From an uncultured Halieaceae bacterium (GTDB lineage: Bacteria > Pseudomonadota > Gammaproteobacteria > Pseudomonadales > Halieaceae), in assembly GCA_938074045.1 (NCBI GenBank), contig CALJGI010000021.1, positions 62,001 through 126,000 of the forward strand: a stretch of 64,000 bases of DNA. Direction: 5' to 3'. Positions 54,627 through 63,157 of this stretch are shown here, in pieces; position 1 is the first letter of the stretch, and each line of letters begins with the position of its first letter. A program made the translations under genes and the position numbers. The notes under the pieces were generated by a model that had not been told where the DNA came from, made no database searches, and saw nothing but the letters and a program-made list of their open reading frames with translations.

Positions 54627-54663
54627 ACCACCCAGTTCACAGCAATACTCCGAGGTTATTACA

Positions 54664-55635
54664 ATGAACAACACTGCGAAACTGATACTCCCTGCGCTCC
54701 TGTCTATCGGCATAGCCACCGCCGTGGCCGACGATGCTGATAGTTTTACCGATATACAGCGCGACGTAGAAGTGATGTCGCGGGCACTCCAGGCCGCGGC
54801 GGGCAACAAGGACCGAACTCAACCGCATCTGGCCAAAGTTGATGGTACCTATCTCGCTCGCCAGGGCGTGGTGTTCAGACTGTTCGGACGCGGTGTGCGA
54901 AGTTCAAGCGGTCATCACAGTTTTATAGATTCAGATTTCCGCGATTTCGGCGAAGACATTGAAATCTATGTTGATAGTATTGTCAGTGATGTAGAAGCCG
55001 GTCTCGCTCACCTCGGTGAGAGTCTCTCGGAAGTCGGCGAATCCGGCTCACTGCAACGCTTTATGGTGGTGGAAGAATTTGATGGGGACCACCACCACGA
55101 TGAAATGGCAGAGCAGCTCTCTGAACAAAGTCGCCAACACTCCGCGCGGGTTCGGGAACTGCGCCGGGAGCGATCCAACGCACAGCGCCAGTACCGCGAA
55201 GCGCAGCGAAAATTTGAACGAGAGATGGAGCAATACGAAGGTAAGCTTGAAGCGGGTCAGGATTCTTCTGTGGCACAGGGTATTCTGGCCCAGGCGGAAC
55301 AGGGCCTGAAGACAGCGCGCGATAAATATCGCAAGGGACGCGAAGCTTACGCCGACAAACTACAAGTCATTAAAGAAGAGCAGGAAAAAGAGCAATTGGC
55401 GCGAATAGGGACCCTGACCACCAACACTCTAGCGTCTTTATGCCGTTACGGTACGCAACTGCGCGCCCTGCCCGGCAACGAGCATGTCACCCTGGTATTT
55501 GACGGCATGGGCGCCAGGGGCGATCACCGACAGGATCTTTACTACGTGCTGACCAAGAAAGACTTTGATGCCTGCCTGACAGACAAAATCAGCAGCACCG
55601 AACTGGCAAAGCGCGCCACCCGCTATAGCTTCTGA
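54664..55635 (+). CDS. Exported coiled-coil protein of unknown function
   Basis: A 323-residue protein with a signal peptide (MNNTAKLILPALLSIGIATA then VADD), GAGG before the ATG and no membrane segment after it. Residues ~135-255 are very charged and form a long coiled coil (for example MAEQLSEQSRQHSARVRELR). There are two Cys residues near the C-terminus (SLCRYGTQLRAL and DFDACLTDKIS). I do not recognise a family. It is the third gene after the sigma/anti-sigma pair, 38 bases downstream, so it is a likely regulon member acting in the periplasm. Confidence 0.8.
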   Translation: MNNTAKLILPALLSIGIATAVADDADSFTDIQRDVEVMSRALQAAAGNKDRTQPHLAKVDGTYLARQGVVFRLFGRGVRSSSGHHSFIDSDFRDFGEDIEIYVDSIVSDVEAGLAHLGESLSEVGESGSLQRFMVVEEFDGDHHHDEMAEQLSEQSRQHSARVRELRRERSNAQRQYREAQRKFEREMEQYEGKLEAGQDSSVAQGILAQAEQGLKTARDKYRKGREAYADKLQVIKEEQEKEQLARIGTLTTNTLASLCRYGTQLRALPGNEHVTLVFDGMGARGDHRQDLYYVLTKKDFDACLTDKISSTELAKRATRYSF

Positions 55636-55732
55636 TCCCCCTCACGACCTGCCTTTACCTCAGTCCAACCGCTCAAAGGCAGGTCGTTCCACAACCCGCT
55701 GGAGCCGCCCCCTGATTACTTGTAGAATGCGC

Positions 55733-55758
55733 GCTCTTCGGGCTCACCTCTGTGAGCC
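55733..55758 (+). promoter_or_regulatory. Possible leuS promoter and leader hairpin
   Basis: TAGAAT at 55733-55738 is a possible -10. Directly after it, GGCTCAC (55741-55747), loop CTCT and GTGAGCC (55752-55758) make a perfect 7-bp hairpin near the expected transcription start of leuS. No T-box features and no U-tract. Confidence 0.3.
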
Positions 55759-55794
55759 ATCGAAATCACGCCGGCGGAGCACACATAGAACACC

Positions 55795-58248
55795 ATGGAC
55801 GAGCAGTATTACCCAGAGCAGGTAGAGGTGAGGGCACAGGATCATTGGCGGGAACAGGCCAGTTTTCGTGTCGAAATGGATGACCAGCGGGAAAAATTTT
55901 ATTGCCTGGCCATGTTTCCCTATCCCAGTGGCAAACTGCACATGGGTCACGTCCGCAATTACTCCATTGCCGATGTCATAGCGCGCTACCAGCGTATGCT
56001 GGGCAAGAACGTTTTACAACCAATGGGCTGGGATGCCTTTGGTCTGCCCGCAGAAAACGCAGCCATACAAAACAATGTACCCCCAGCGCAATGGACGCTG
56101 GAAAACGTGAGTTATATGCGGAAACAACTGGATCGTCTGGGTTTTGCCTATGACTGGTCCCGGGAGATAACTACTTGCCTGCCAGACTATTACCGTTGGG
56201 AGCAGTGGTTTTTCACCCGACTCTATAAGAAGGGACTGGCCTACAAGAAAAGTGCCGAGGTGAACTGGTGCGAAACCGATCAGACTGTGCTCGCCAACGA
56301 ACAGGTAGTGGATGGTTGCTGCTGGCGTTGTGACCAGCCTGTCGAGCGTCGCGAAATACCCCAGTGGTTTATCAAAATCACCGATTACGCGCAGGAACTG
56401 CTGGACGATCTGGATCAATTGACAGAGTGGCCGGAACAGGTGCGCACTCTGCAACGCAACTGGATTGGTCGTTCGGAGGGCGTGGATGTGGATTTCGCCC
56501 TGGAGGACGGCATTCCCCTTCGGGTCTATACCACACGACCAGACACCCTGATGGGGGTTACCTATCTTGCCGTTGCACCACAACACCCGGTGGCAACGGC
56601 CGCTGCCGACACCAACCCTGCTTTGGCGGACTTTATCCGCGAACAGGCCGCCGTCAAGGTGGCGGAAGCGGACATGGCCACCATGGAAAAAATGGGCATG
56701 GATACCGGCCAGGTCGCCATCCATCCACTGACGGGGAATACCGTACCAATATGGGTAGGTAACTTCGTTTTGATAAGTTACGGTTCTGGGGCGGTTATGT
56801 CCGTGCCGGGGCATGACCAGCGCGATTGGGAGTTTGCCCGCAAGTACGGCCTGCCTATCGAACGGGTCATTGCACCCAGTGATGACTCTACAGACGGTAA
56901 TCTCGAACACTCTGCTTTTGTGGAGAAAGGTCGACTAGTCAATTCTGGCGTTTATGATGACCTCGATTTTGACGCAGCTTTTGAACGAATATGTGGCGAC
57001 CTCGAAGCCGCTGGCAAAGGCGAAAGAACCGTCAAATTCCGATTGCGGGACTGGGGCGTATCACGCCAACGTTATTGGGGCGCACCGATTCCTATCATCA
57101 ATTGTGATACCTGTGGTGCGGTGCCGGTACCTGATGAAGACCTGCCCGTAGAGCTTCCCACCGACGTCGCATTTGAGGGTGTCGGCTCACCCATCAAGAA
57201 AATGCCGGAGTTTTACCAGGTGGCATGCCCGACCTGCGGCGCTGATGCCATTCGGGAGACCGATACCTTTGACACATTTATGGAGTCATCCTGGTATTAC
57301 GCCCGCTTCGCCAGCGCAACCAACCACGACAAAATGCTTGATGAGCAGGCCGACTACTGGGCCCCCGTTGATCAATATGTGGGTGGTATCGAGCACGCCA
57401 TATTGCACCTGCTTTATGCGCGATTCTTTCACAAACTGATGCGGGACGAAGGACTGGTCACTTCGAGTGAGCCCTTTAAGCGTCTGCTCACCCAGGGAAT
57501 GGTGCTCAAAGATGGCAGCAAGATGTCAAAGTCCAAGGGCAATACCGTCGACCCCCAGGAATTGATCGAACGATATGGCGCTGATACCGTCAGGCTGTTC
57601 AGTATGTTTGCCGCACCACCGGAACAGTCACTGGAATGGTCAAACGACGGCGTAGAGGGCGCGCACCGCTTCCTCAAACGCCTGTGGAGACTGGTATCAT
57701 CCCATGTGCGGCAGGGCGAGGCGCCACCACTGAATGCCGATAGCCTGACTGATGTGCAGCGTGACGTAAGAAGGAAAGTCCACGAAACCATTGCCAAAGT
57801 CAGCGATGACTATGGCCGCCGACAAACATTCAATACAGCAATCGCGGCGGTGATGGAACTGTGTAATGAATTGTCCAAACTGCCGGAAGGTGAGGGTCAG
57901 AGCCTTTCCGTGGAGCGCGAGGCACTGCTATCAAGCTTGTTAATGCTGGCGCCCATCGTTCCACATATCACCCATCAATTATGGAGTGATCTGGGACAAT
58001 CGGGAGATATTCTCGATGCAGATTGGCCAACCGTGGATGAAAGCGCTCTGGTTCGCAGCAGCATCACCATTGTTGTCCAGGTAAACGGTAAGGTGCGTGG
58101 GCGGATGGATGTAGCCCCAGACACAGACCGCGAAGCATTGGAAAATTTTGCACTGGCACAGGACAACGTCGCCCGGTTTCTGGAAGACAAGACAATTCGC
58201 AAAGTGATAGTCGTACCGGGAAAGCTGGTTAATATTGTCGCCAACTAG
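55795..58248 (+). CDS. leuS: Leucyl-tRNA synthetase
   Basis: An 817-residue class I synthetase charging tRNA-Leu, slightly shorter than the 860-residue E. coli enzyme. The HIGH motif appears in [20 protein letters not shown] (about residue 40) and KMSKS in [17 protein letters not shown] (about 575). The editing domain (CP1, about 220-420) has the threonine-rich [20 protein letters not shown] and [10 protein letters not shown]. The C-terminal anticodon-binding part ends [15 protein letters not shown]. lptE and holA follow, the usual order in Gammaproteobacteria. Confidence 0.97.
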   Translation: MDEQYYPEQVEVRAQDHWREQASFRVEMDDQREKFYCLAMFPYPSGKLHMGHVRNYSIADVIARYQRMLGKNVLQPMGWDAFGLPAENAAIQNNVPPAQWTLENVSYMRKQLDRLGFAYDWSREITTCLPDYYRWEQWFFTRLYKKGLAYKKSAEVNWCETDQTVLANEQVVDGCCWRCDQPVERREIPQWFIKITDYAQELLDDLDQLTEWPEQVRTLQRNWIGRSEGVDVDFALEDGIPLRVYTTRPDTLMGVTYLAVAPQHPVATAAADTNPALADFIREQAAVKVAEADMATMEKMGMDTGQVAIHPLTGNTVPIWVGNFVLISYGSGAVMSVPGHDQRDWEFARKYGLPIERVIAPSDDSTDGNLEHSAFVEKGRLVNSGVYDDLDFDAAFERICGDLEAAGKGERTVKFRLRDWGVSRQRYWGAPIPIINCDTCGAVPVPDEDLPVELPTDVAFEGVGSPIKKMPEFYQVACPTCGADAIRETDTFDTFMESSWYYARFASATNHDKMLDEQADYWAPVDQYVGGIEHAILHLLYARFFHKLMRDEGLVTSSEPFKRLLTQGMVLKDGSKMSKSKGNTVDPQELIERYGADTVRLFSMFAAPPEQSLEWSNDGVEGAHRFLKRLWRLVSSHVRQGEAPPLNADSLTDVQRDVRRKVHETIAKVSDDYGRRQTFNTAIAAVMELCNELSKLPEGEGQSLSVEREALLSSLLMLAPIVPHITHQLWSDLGQSGDILDADWPTVDESALVRSSITIVVQVNGKVRGRMDVAPDTDREALENFALAQDNVARFLEDKTIRKVIVVPGKLVNIVAN

Positions 58249-58260
58249 GGAGTGGTCACT

Positions 58261-58764
58261 GTGAAAATGGCTCTGAAAACAGCATTTCTCTGCACGCTGC
58301 TGCTCACCGCGGGCTGCGGGTTTCACCTGCGGGGCACACTGGAGCTACCCCCTGGCTGGGATAGCATTGCGGTCAGCGGCGACAATCCCAACGGCGAACT
58401 GCAGCAGAATCTTGTGTCCAGCCTGCAATCAGCCGGCGTCATGGTGGTCGAGGATGCAGACCTTACTCTGCATGTCGAAAGCGAGGAAAAATCGCGCAGG
58501 AATGTCGCGATCGACAGCGCCGCGAGCGCTACTGAATTCGAAATTGAACTCGCAACCAATATCAGTCTGTCGGACGCGAGAGGTGAGTACCTGTTGGAGC
58601 CCACGCGCATTGCAGTACAACGCCTCATGAATCACAACCCAAACGACGTGGTGGGTGAGGCGGCCGAGGTACGCACCCTTGAGCGCGAACTGCGGGACGA
58701 TTTGATACAACAAATTTTGCGCCGAATCCGTTTTCTCGCCAGTTCAGATGCAAATAAAACCTGA
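58261..58764 (+). CDS. lptE: LPS-assembly lipoprotein LptE
   Basis: A 167-residue outer-membrane lipoprotein that plugs LptD and helps insert lipopolysaccharide. I favour the GTG at 58261 because GGGAG is at 58248-58252; GTG 58252 and ATG 58267 are alternatives. The lipobox is LTAGC within FLCTLLLTAGCGFHLRG; GFHLRG immediately after the Cys is a family hallmark. The C-terminal helix REL RDDLIQQILRRIRFL is also typical. Overlaps holA by 17 bases. Confidence 0.93.
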   Translation: MKMALKTAFLCTLLLTAGCGFHLRGTLELPPGWDSIAVSGDNPNGELQQNLVSSLQSAGVMVVEDADLTLHVESEEKSRRNVAIDSAASATEFEIELATNISLSDARGEYLLEPTRIAVQRLMNHNPNDVVGEAAEVRTLERELRDDLIQQILRRIRFLASSDANKT

Positions 58765-59782
58765 TCAGCTCGAGCGGGAGCTGCGAGGGCAGCTTAAACC
58801 TGTCTACCTGGTGACAGGGGATGAACCTCTGCAGGTACAGGAAAGTTGTGATGCCATACGCCGCGCCTGCCGGGAGCAGGGCATATCTGAGCGCGACATA
58901 CTGGATGTAGACCAACACTTCGATTGGAGTGAACTACTTTCCAGCTCAGCCAACATGTCTCTGTTTGGTGATCGCAAACTCATAGAGTTGAGAATCCCAA
59001 ATGGCAAACCAGGCGACAAGGGTAGTAAAGCCCTGGTGCAATATACGGATGCCATCGATCCCGACAACATATTGCTGATTGTCGCCGGCAAGATCGAACC
59101 CGCCAGCAAGCGCAGCAAATGGTTTTCTGCACTCGACCGTACCGGCGCTATTATCTTCGTGTGGCCGATTGACGAGAGACAACTGCCCAGATGGCTGGTC
59201 GGCAGAGCGAAGCAGCGCGGACTTTCCATAGCCCCCGATGCGCTGACCATGATATGCGATCGCGTTGAGGGAAATATGCTCGCGGCTGTGCAGGAGCTGG
59301 ACAAACTGTCTTTGGTCGCCACCAACAATACCATTGACCTGGAGCTGGTTACCCAATCGGTATCCGATAATGCCCGCTACAACCTGTTTTCCACCATAGA
59401 CGCCGCACTCGCCGGACGCGCAGCTGATGCGATTCGTATGCTGGCAGGTTTACGCGCGGAGGGCACGGCCCCAATACTGGTATTGTGGGCCATCCATCGA
59501 GAGTTGAGCCTACTGCAACGCTGCCGGGAGATGGTTGACGCGGGCCAGCGAGTGGAGGCCGCGGTCACTGCCAACCGGGTGTGGAAAAACCGACAGCGAC
59601 TGGTAAGCGACGTGGTATCACGCTGTGATCAGAAAACAATGAGCCACTTGATGTCCATGGCGGTAACCATTGACCAAACCATCAAGGGTATGCAACAAGG
59701 AGACCCCTGGCAGGTTCTTGCCGATACGCTGTTACAACTGGCCAACACTCCCCTGAATCTGGACACCCCAGCAGTCTGTTAG
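58748..59782 (+). CDS. holA: DNA polymerase III delta subunit
   Basis: A 344-residue clamp-loader subunit. MQIKPDQLERELRGQLKPVY, LVTGDEPLQVQESCDAIRRA and the NILLIVAGKIEPASKRSKW segment match HolA; the AAA+-like fold lacks a functional Walker A, as usual for delta. The C-terminal collar domain is helical. The ATG lies inside the end of lptE. The nadD gene that usually follows in relatives is not here; a convergent lipoprotein gene comes instead. Confidence 0.94.
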   Translation: MQIKPDQLERELRGQLKPVYLVTGDEPLQVQESCDAIRRACREQGISERDILDVDQHFDWSELLSSSANMSLFGDRKLIELRIPNGKPGDKGSKALVQYTDAIDPDNILLIVAGKIEPASKRSKWFSALDRTGAIIFVWPIDERQLPRWLVGRAKQRGLSIAPDALTMICDRVEGNMLAAVQELDKLSLVATNNTIDLELVTQSVSDNARYNLFSTIDAALAGRAADAIRMLAGLRAEGTAPILVLWAIHRELSLLQRCREMVDAGQRVEAAVTANRVWKNRQRLVSDVVSRCDQKTMSHLMSMAVTIDQTIKGMQQGDPWQVLADTLLQLANTPLNLDTPAVC

Positions 59783-59790
59783 AACTGCCG

Positions 59791-60570
59791 TCAGGGTTTC
59801 TCGAAAACCAGGATAAAGCGGTGAGTTTTGCCTCGAATGGAGGGGTCAAAGACATTCACTGAGCGATCATCGGCGGGGTTTTCCAATCCACCCACCGACG
59901 CCACAAAGCGAAAACCATTGCTGACAATGTCCTCTCTCGCAAACGATTCATCAATGCGATGAAGGTCCTGTGCGGCGCTGCTTCCGGTACCTGCCGCCGC
60001 GGCATGATCGACAATGACAAAACGTCCGCCCGGCTTGAGCCCAGCAAAAATCTGACCAAGCACATGCCGACTGTCTATTTCCCTCCACCCTGTGTCCTGA
60101 TCAACCATGTAAAAATCGTGATACGACATGATAATCATTGCCGCATCCAATGAATTGGCTTCAAGTTTCAGCTCCTCGACCTCCCGCTGAAAATCGATGA
60201 TAGGTGGGGGGGGACCATCAGGGAATCGTTGCTGAAAAGCAGCTTTTACAAAAACCATGTAGGCGCCATTGTTATGCAGATAAACGCTGCCCTCCTCCCC
60301 CACGAGGCTGGCCAGCAACTCACTGTAGTAACCCCCACCCCCAAAAAAATCCAGTACCTTGTCACCCCGACTCAGATTAAGTTCAGGCAACACCAGATCA
60401 GGTCGACTGCGTGCATCCCGTCCCACATCAGCATCAGTGCGTCCTTCACGCGCAATAGCTGCCTGCACAGGATCCACTTCCGCGGGGGTTGAACTACACC
60501 CGGTAACAATCAGCGCCATCAGTGCTACAACCGCAAGCAAGCGGTAGTGATACTCAAAAATAGTGTTCAT
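59791..60570 (-). CDS. Exported methyltransferase-like lipoprotein (COG4798-like)
   Basis: A 259-residue protein. The ATG at 60568-60570 has GAGGAATT upstream and opens a lipoprotein signal (YHYRLLAVVALMALIVTGCS). The rest has a class I methyltransferase layout: VLPELNLSRGDKVLDFFGGG with GYYSELLASLVGEEGSVYLH, MIIMSYHDFYMVDQDTGW and LGQIFAGLKPGGRFVIVDHA. It is unusual for a SAM-dependent enzyme to be exported, since SAM is cytosolic, but the COG4798 group often has such signals. Function unknown; it may not use SAM. Confidence 0.75.
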   Translation of the reverse strand: MNTIFEYHYRLLAVVALMALIVTGCSSTPAEVDPVQAAIAREGRTDADVGRDARSRPDLVLPELNLSRGDKVLDFFGGGGYYSELLASLVGEEGSVYLHNNGAYMVFVKAAFQQRFPDGPPPPIIDFQREVEELKLEANSLDAAMIIMSYHDFYMVDQDTGWREIDSRHVLGQIFAGLKPGGRFVIVDHAAAAGTGSSAAQDLHRIDESFAREDIVSNGFRFVASVGGLENPADDRSVNVFDPSIRGKTHRFILVFEKP

Positions 60571-60838
60571 GACAGGTAATTCCTCAGTAAGGCGCTTCAA
60601 TAGCCGCACATAAAAATTTCATCAGGGGGCTGCTTGCAGCATAGATCTTCGCTGCTGATGTGACAAACCGACTGCTATGCGCATTTTAAGCCGGACAATC
60701 AGCAACGGCGATAAAGTCTTTGCGCCGGAACGCCCGGCCACCCATTACACTGGCCCATTCTTCGGGACCTGCGCCTATGCGCGGCCCGACGCTTTGAAAT
60801 GGTGTCCAGGCCACCCGATAACCGCGCCAGTTCCGGAG
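60571..60838. other. Intergenic region, possible decayed coding sequence
   Basis: 268 bases before the methyltransferase-like gene. On the minus strand it continues from the DUF2461 fragment with pieces such as PELARLSGG in a shifted frame that may be further decayed DUF2461 sequence. The last ~100 bases probably contain the promoter for the methyltransferase-like gene. Nothing else recognised. Confidence 0.3.
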
Positions 60839-60982
60839 TTATGGCGACAATAAATCCAGGTCTGGTTCAAGAACCACCGATTCATACCTGGGTTTGTTGT
60901 CGGCAAACCACGCGCGATTACTATTGGCTTGCAGCTCTCTCAGAAGCTCAAAGGTCGCGGGAATGAATCCCTGAAACGGCAC
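60839..60982 (-). pseudogene. Truncated DUF2461 gene remnant
   Basis: A 47-codon frame starting at GTG that overlaps the stop of the AIM24-family gene (TAGTG). Its translation [20 protein letters not shown] then SNRAWFADNKPRYESVVLEP is a clear DUF2461 N-terminus (family ~220 residues), ended by a TAA after DLDLLSP. The TAGTG overlap suggests it was once coupled to the upstream gene. Confidence 0.65.
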
Positions 60983-61773
60983 TAGTTATCTCCGTCGAGT
61001 AAGTCACCTATGCCACCGAGAACAGAACCTTCGCCTTTCCTTGAGCCACCCGCAGCAGGCATATTGGCCAGGATACGATCGGCCAGCCTTGAGAATGGCA
61101 GGCTTTGAATCCACACCGATCCCGTTCCAGACAGAGTCGCCAATGCCAGACCTTCGCCGCCGAAGAGCATACTCTTCAAACCACCGGCTAACTGGATGTC
61201 GTAGTCTATGTCCTTGGTAAATGCCACCAGACAGCCAGTATCCAGCCGCAGCATTTCCCCCCGCAGTTCTTTTTTGATCACGGTACCCCCGGCATGTACG
61301 AACGCCATGCCATCACCCTCTAGACGCTGCAGAATAAAGCCTTCACCGCCAAATAAGCCGGCGCCAATTTTCCGATTAAAGGCGATACCAATACTCGTGC
61401 CCAGCGCGGCAGCAAGAAACGAGTCCTTCTGGCAGATTATCTCCTCACCCTCGTCTGCCATGTTTATCGCTACGACCGAGCCGGGAAAGGGTGCCGCGAA
61501 GGCTGCCCGGCGTTTCTGGCCGCCCTCATTGGTGAAGTGGGTCATAAAAAGGGACTCTCCAGTTATCAGCCTTTTGCCAGCACCAAACATTTTGCCGAGA
61601 AACCCTTGATCCGGATCGGACCCATCACCCATTTTTGCCTCGAAGATAATATCCTGTTCCATATAATTCATCGCCCCGGCTTCGGCTATCACCGTTTCCC
61701 CGGGATCGAGTTCAATCTCGACCATTTGTAAATCGTGACCGATGATTTCGTAATCGACTTCGTGACAACGCAT
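60982..61773 (-). CDS. AIM24/TIGR00266 family protein
   Basis: A 263-residue protein of the TIGR00266/AIM24 family (bacterial relatives of mitochondrial AIM24). [20 protein letters not shown], then [40 protein letters not shown] and [20 protein letters not shown] show the repeated beta-helical pattern. GGGGGT precedes the ATG. Function is not established. It once led into the DUF2461 fragment. Confidence 0.85.
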   Translation of the reverse strand: MRCHEVDYEIIGHDLQMVEIELDPGETVIAEAGAMNYMEQDIIFEAKMGDGSDPDQGFLGKMFGAGKRLITGESLFMTHFTNEGGQKRRAAFAAPFPGSVVAINMADEGEEIICQKDSFLAAALGTSIGIAFNRKIGAGLFGGEGFILQRLEGDGMAFVHAGGTVIKKELRGEMLRLDTGCLVAFTKDIDYDIQLAGGLKSMLFGGEGLALATLSGTGSVWIQSLPFSRLADRILANMPAAGGSRKGEGSVLGGIGDLLDGDN

Positions 61774-61859
61774 TTTAATACCCCCAATTTGATTTATTGT
61801 TTATCCTACCGCAATACCAGATGAAGACACTACCACGTCGGACAGTGAGTCATTTTGAC

Positions 61860-63089
61860 ATGAGCCGATCCCTGCAAAATCATGCACTCTCGCGTCGGGA
61901 TTTTGTTGAGGAGGGCCTCGCAACGACCCTCCTTTGCACCGCTCCTGTCCAGCTGCTGGCAGCCGCACACGACACTACTGTGTCTCATTTGAAAGGACCT
62001 AATGTTCGGCTGGATATTGGTTATGCCGAGATCAACGTATCCGGCGAACGTCGGCGTGCCACGTCAATCAATGGTTCACTGCCCGGCCCCACCCTGAGAT
62101 GGCGGGAAGGCGACCGCGTTAGAATCACTATGCATAACCATCTCGAGGAAACCACCTCAATCCATTGGCAGGGCCTGATTCTACCGACTGAAATGGACGG
62201 TGTACCGGGCATCAGTCCAGGCCTCAGCGGGATTGCGCCAGGTACCACCTTTACCTATGAATTTGATATTCGTCAGACTGGGACCTATTGGTGTCACTCA
62301 CACTCGGGCTTCCAGGAACAAACCGGTATGTACGGAGCCATCATCATTGAGCCCCGTAAACCCACCGCTACAATCTGGGATCGAGAGAGTATTGTCCCGT
62401 TATCAGATTGGAGTGATGAAGACCCGAACGACGTTTTTCGCACCTTGAAACGCAACCCGGAGAGTTTCAATGTCAACCCACGCACCCTTGCACAGACAAT
62501 AGATGACTTCCGGATAGCTCCGGCAGAAACCTATGATGTCATCGTGGAACCCCAGGAGAGCAATACCCTTACCATTTTTTCCCAGGCTATAGATCACGGC
62601 GGCTATGCCCTGGGGACACTGACCAGCCACCCTGGAGAACAAGGGAGCGTGCCACCACTGGATCCACCGCCATTGTTACGTCACGCCGATATGGGGATGG
62701 AGAGCTCACGCGGAGCGCATGCCCCCTCGGGTGCAGATCCCGCGAATTCGCACCACGCGCATCATGTACATCATTCCGCCAAACCACAAATGGGCAGCGG
62801 TACTGTCGGATATGGATCAAACCTGCCAATTGAACACGACCCGGCGGAATATGGACCACATGTCGATATGCGGGCATAAGAGCCAATGTATCGTCTGGAT
62901 GATCCCGAAGTGGGCCTGGCCCACACCGAGTTGAGTCTGAGATTGAAATACCTGATGACCAAATCATTTCATCCCCATATAGGCATCGTGCAGGAACGCG
63001 TTCATGGCAACACTGCATCCATGGTACGCGACGATGGCGAATCGACCTCAGCATCCATGTGGGTTCTTGGCTTTAATTTTTTGCTATGA
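61860..63089 (+). pseudogene. copA: Decayed copper-resistance gene: deleted copA joined to the 3' end of copB
   Basis: The reading frame starts MSRSLQNHALSRRDFVEEGL (Tat-type signal) and follows CopA/PcoA multicopper oxidase closely: GSLPGPTLRWREGDRVRITM, MDGVPGIS and TYWCHSHSGFQEQTGMYGAI. Three defects are visible. About 100 residues of domain 2 are missing between ESFNVNPR and IDDFRIAPAETYDVIVEP (about 62470-62505). A TAA at 62877-62879 interrupts the frame, after which it continues EPMYRLDDPEVGL, still CopA. It then switches to LSLRLKYLMTKSFHPHIGIV and ends WVLGFNFLL, which is a CopB C-terminus. One copper-ligand motif reads IHWQG instead of HWHG. A working oxidase is not expected. Confidence 0.85.
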
Positions 63090-63157
63090 GCATCGATCTT
63101 AATAACACTCTGCATCCGGACAAGACTATGAAACTACCAGTTAACATTTACCCTTGA
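63086..63157 (+). CDS. Short leader-like frame bridging the copAB remnant and the PepSY gene
   Basis: 23 codons (MSIDLNNTLHPDKTMKLPVN then IYP). Its ATG overlaps the remnant's TGA (ATGA) and its TGA overlaps the TTG start of the PepSY gene (TTGA). It could be a coupling frame or the relic of a small gene; I recognise no family. Confidence 0.25.
   Translation: MSIDLNNTLHPDKTMKLPVNIYP

Noticed and set aside
55636-55794. T-box or attenuator before leuS
   Set aside because: Only a 7-bp hairpin; no specifier loop, T-box sequence, leader peptide with Leu run or terminator.
56014-56910. Minus-strand frame of 298 codons
   Set aside because: Antisense to leuS, which has full catalytic motifs; no independent support.
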